Part shown: positions 6,066 to 8,224 of the stretch, piece after piece
Position numbering within the stretch: position 1 is the first letter of the stretch
Layout: every line of letters begins with the position of its first letter
Assembly: GCA_030038695.1 (NCBI GenBank)
Contig: JASHSN010000617.1
Span: 1-8,224, forward strand
Length of the DNA: 8,224 bases
Direction: 5' to 3'
Source of the DNA: Nitrososphaeraceae archaeon
GTDB taxonomy: Archaea > Thermoproteota > Nitrososphaeria > Nitrososphaerales > Nitrososphaeraceae
Notes under the pieces: generated by a model
What the model saw: the letters and a program-made list of their open reading frames with translations, nothing else
Database searches by the model: none
What the model was told of the DNA's origin: nothing
Position numbers and translations under genes: made by a program

Positions 6066-7552
6066 ATGTCAAATTCGCAAACATTAACTAAGGCCGGTTC
6101 TTCGCGACGGTCCGTAGTATTAGCTCTAATTACTTTGGCGCAGTTCATGGTAATAGTAGATTCTACGATCGTACAGGTCGCCTTACCATCAATTGGAAGA
6201 GAATTCGGTGTATCTCCTAATGGATTGCAATGGATAGTTACTACTTATGGCTTGACTTTGGCAGGCTTTCTAATGCTTTCTGGGCGTGTGGGAGATATCT
6301 ATGGTCACAAGAAGTTGTTCATCATAGGACTTTACTGTTTTCTCTAGCTTCGTTGACAGGTGGTCTTGCTCCTTCTGAATTTGTTTTGATCCTTGCAAGA
6401 GTGGTTCAAGGACTAGGCGCTGCGATGACTTCTGCGACAGGATTATCAATCCTAGTCGCAGCCTTTCCAGAAGGCATGGCAAGAAATCGGGCCCTAAGTG
6501 TTTTTGCGGCAGCTACGGGTTCAGGTTTTGCCGCTGGGATGATCTTGGGAGGAGCAATCACAGCAACCTTGGGATGGAGATGGGTGTTTGACATTAATGT
6601 ACCAATAGGAGTCGCTGTATCCATGCTATCCGTCAAGTACATTTCAAGTACCATGGGGCGAACCCATGAAAACAGACATCTAGATATTTTTGGGGCAGTT
6701 TCAGTCACAGCTGGACTGATGTTACTTGTTTATTCTCTCAACATTGCACAGAATATTGGGATCGGATCTCATGAAACGCTCGAACTTCTTTTATCGTCAG
6801 TCATAGTCCTAGCTGCCTTTCTTTTTATCGAGTATCGCTCAAAGGCACCTCTTATGCCCTTAGGATTTATACGAAGAAGCTCAATCTTTGGAGCAAACAT
6901 AATTGGCTTGCTTCAGGTAGCTGCGTTTGTAGGAATGATATTTATTCTGACAAATTATCTTCAGCAGTTGCTCGGCTACTCTGCACTTTCAGATGGCCTT
7001 GCATTTGCCCCAATGGGTGTTGTGTTTCTAGTCGTTTCTGGCTTGTTGTCAGCACGACTCGTGAATCGCTTCGGTGTCAAACCAATCTTAATATCGGGGA
7101 TGACTTTGCAGACAATCGGCTATCTATTACTTTCGAGGATCTCTCTCACAGAAAGCTACTTTGGATTACTCGTACCAATGCTCGTCATAGCGTTTGGAAC
7201 TGGGTTAGGCTTCACTGCGATCAACATAGCCGCACTCACCGGAACGAGGAGAGGAGAAGAAGGCCTTGCTTCAGGGTTGATCAACACTTCTCGTCAAATC
7301 GGAGGTCCAATAGGTTTAGCAGTACTCTTGATAGTTGTGAATTTTGGAACCCCAGATCCAACAGGTCGGTTGGTACAATCAGCAGCGCCAATTGTAACGG
7401 GATTTGGTTACGCGCTCTTGGCAGCAGCACTGCTCACGGGGATAGGAATTATCTTTGCGGCTTTAATGAAACATGAAAGACATTGTCAAGCTAGCGTAGT
7501 GGCGTCTACCATCAGAGTCAAGGGAGCTCGTAGCTGTCGAATACACGAGTAG
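6066..7552 (+). pseudogene. MFS drug exporter, DHA2 (EmrB/QacA-like, 14-helix) family, one frameshift
   Basis: Proton-driven multidrug exporters of this family sit in the cytoplasmic membrane. Frame 3 encodes helix 1 with VDSTIVQVALPSIGREFG, then QWIVTTYGLTLAGFLMLSGR and the motif A loop GRVGDIYGHKKLF. It stops at TAG 6345. The protein resumes in frame 2 from about 6332 (LLFSLASLTGGLAPSEF) and continues uninterrupted through ARVVQGLGAA and GWRWVFDINVPIG to the stop at 7552. Rejoined, it is about 495 residues, normal for the family. One missing T in the run 6331-6333 would restore the frame. In frame, TTG 6033 is an alternative start; neither start has a clear TATA box or Shine-Dalgarno sequence. 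The gene follows the wecB relic by 63 bases and may have been co-transcribed with it. Motif C lacks its usual Gly-Pro (AAGMILGG). A sequencing error remains possible. Confidence 0.85.
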
Positions 7553-7558
7553 CATTAG

Positions 7559-8077
7559 TCACACTTCTATCGTGACAGAGTTTTCTGTCGAACTTAATTT
7601 CGGTTCCTTATTGATCAGTTCAAAGAGGGTTTTCACGTAAGCATTGACAAAGATTGACCCTTTTTCCCCGTAGCTATGCATTAACGTGATCACTCGTCTT
7701 TCCCCCGGTGAAAGAACTTCACTACGCTCGACAAAATAGGCGTAATCTGCAAGAGTGTTCAGATAATCTAGAATAGTCGTAAGCGACAGTGTACCGTATC
7801 TTGCAAGAATAATTGTCCTCGAGCTATTTTGAGCTACCTCTCTTGCAAGTTCAACAATTTCATTATCAGGAAGAGCTTTCAAAATCTTCCTGAACTGAAA
7901 TTTGGACATTTTTATCATGCCAAACCTTTGGAAGTATCGATCGAAGTTGGCATAGGACAGAAAAAGTTGGTTCACAAGGGTGTTGAGGCTTATGTTGCGT
8001 TTCTTAGCCTCTTCCTCAAGAGCTAAGAAAGCGCTTTCATTGATCCTGAAGGATCTCGTAACAGTCTTTTCGGGCAC
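7559..8077 (-). CDS. Ribbon-helix-helix protein with conserved-looking C-terminal domain (putative regulator)
   Basis: This 172-residue, probably DNA-binding protein has an N-terminal ribbon-helix-helix fold: a beta strand at about 5-11 (TVTRSFRI), helix A at 14-27 (SAFLALEEEAKKRN) and helix B at 30-43 (SLNTLVNQLFLSYA). The C-terminal region (about 55-172) is mixed helical and ends with LMHSYGEKGSIFVNAYVKTL and TENSVTIEV. I recall this pattern from a family of RHH proteins that is expanded in soil thaumarchaeotes, but I cannot confirm it by search. The C-terminal domain may sense a ligand or form oligomers; its role is unknown. The start is GTG 8077, supported by a strong TATA box 24 bases upstream. 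The gene converges on the MFS gene with only six bases between stop codons. It is intact, unlike its decayed neighbour. Confidence 0.75.
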   Translation of the reverse strand: MPEKTVTRSFRINESAFLALEEEAKKRNISLNTLVNQLFLSYANFDRYFQRFGMIKMSKFQFRKILKALPDNEIVELAREVAQNSSRTIILARYGTLSLTTILDYLNTLADYAYFVERSEVLSPGERRVITLMHSYGEKGSIFVNAYVKTLFELINKEPKLSSTENSVTIEV

Positions 8078-8096
8078 TTTTGATCAATCACTGGAG

Positions 8097-8104
8097 CTTA
8101 TATA
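8097..8104 (-). promoter_or_regulatory. TATA box of the RHH gene
   Basis: The minus strand reads TATATAAG, a near-consensus archaeal TATA box, centred about 24 bases before the GTG at 8077. It makes GTG the likely start and the mRNA leaderless. Confidence 0.6.
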
Positions 8105-8144
8105 CTGATTCCTGCAGTAGGGACCGGAATATCTATAGAATGCT

Positions 8145-8224
8145 TCATTCATCTTGTTCAAGACCATTTGCAACGCATAAACCTACAAATAATGCTATCA
8201 TTAATAGCAACAAGAATATCACAG
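8145..8224 (-). CDS. Possible C-terminal end of a small membrane protein (partial at right edge)
   Basis: A minus-strand frame enters from the right edge and stops with TGA at 8145. The 25 visible residues are a strongly hydrophobic helix (VIFLLLLMIALFVGLCVA) with a short acidic tail, NGLEQDE. It could be the end of a longer membrane protein or, if it starts near the GTG at 8222, a very small one. There is too little sequence to name it. Confidence 0.3.
   Translation of the reverse strand, partial: VIFLLLLMIALFVGLCVANGLEQDE

Noticed and set aside
6406..6708. 100-codon minus-strand frame inside the MFS gene
   Set aside because: It is antisense to a clearly recognisable transporter frame and looks like a codon-bias shadow.
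8193..8209. Inverted repeat TGCTAT / ATAGCA, a possible terminator hairpin
   Set aside because: The arms are only six bases and AT-rich, there is no T-run after it, and it lies inside a possible membrane-protein frame.

Overview
The window most likely comes from a mesophilic archaeon of the Nitrososphaeria (soil thaumarchaeote, ammonia-oxidiser relatives). Three protein families typical of that group, recognised from memory and without a database search, support this: a CHRD-domain secreted protein, a ribbon-helix-helix protein with a long C-terminal domain, and the start of a helix-turn-helix protein. The start-site layout also fits an archaeon. Several genes have a TATA-like box centred about 24-29 bases before the start codon and no Shine-Dalgarno sequence, which implies leaderless mRNAs. 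Base composition is moderately AT-rich.

Layout. Bases 1-233 hold the 3' end of an NAD(P)-dependent malic enzyme gene. Bases 325-2187 encode a B-family (ba3-like) heme-copper oxidase subunit I with its own TATA box and no subunit II gene beside it. Converging on it are minus-strand genes: a DUF892/YciE-type ferritin-like protein (2231-2788), a probable 29-residue single-helix membrane protein (2884-2973), and an unrecognised 83-residue protein (3194-3445). A plus-strand secreted CHRD-domain protein follows (3723-4298).

From about 4.2 to 7.5 kb the sequence is in decay. A minus-strand HTH gene is cut off after roughly 85 codons, and its reading frame runs antisense into the CHRD gene. A divergently oriented UDP-GlcNAc 2-epimerase gene (wecB) has at least five frame disruptions but keeps most catalytic motifs. 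A 14-helix DHA2-type MFS exporter gene has one frameshift. Genes on either side are intact, so the damage is local. A ribbon-helix-helix regulator (7559-8077, minus) converges on the MFS gene, and a membrane-helix reading frame runs off the right edge.

How the parts fit together. The left half suggests central carbon and respiratory metabolism plus iron or oxidative-stress protection, with each gene transcribed separately. The right half looks like an accessory segment: a possible surface-sugar gene, an exporter and two DNA-binding proteins. The most distinctive regulatory signal is a perfect 8-bp inverted repeat that brackets the wecB TATA box, with a third copy of the same 8-mer nearer the divergent HTH gene. 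I found no convincing new multi-gene system, CRISPR array, tRNA, rRNA or insertion sequence.
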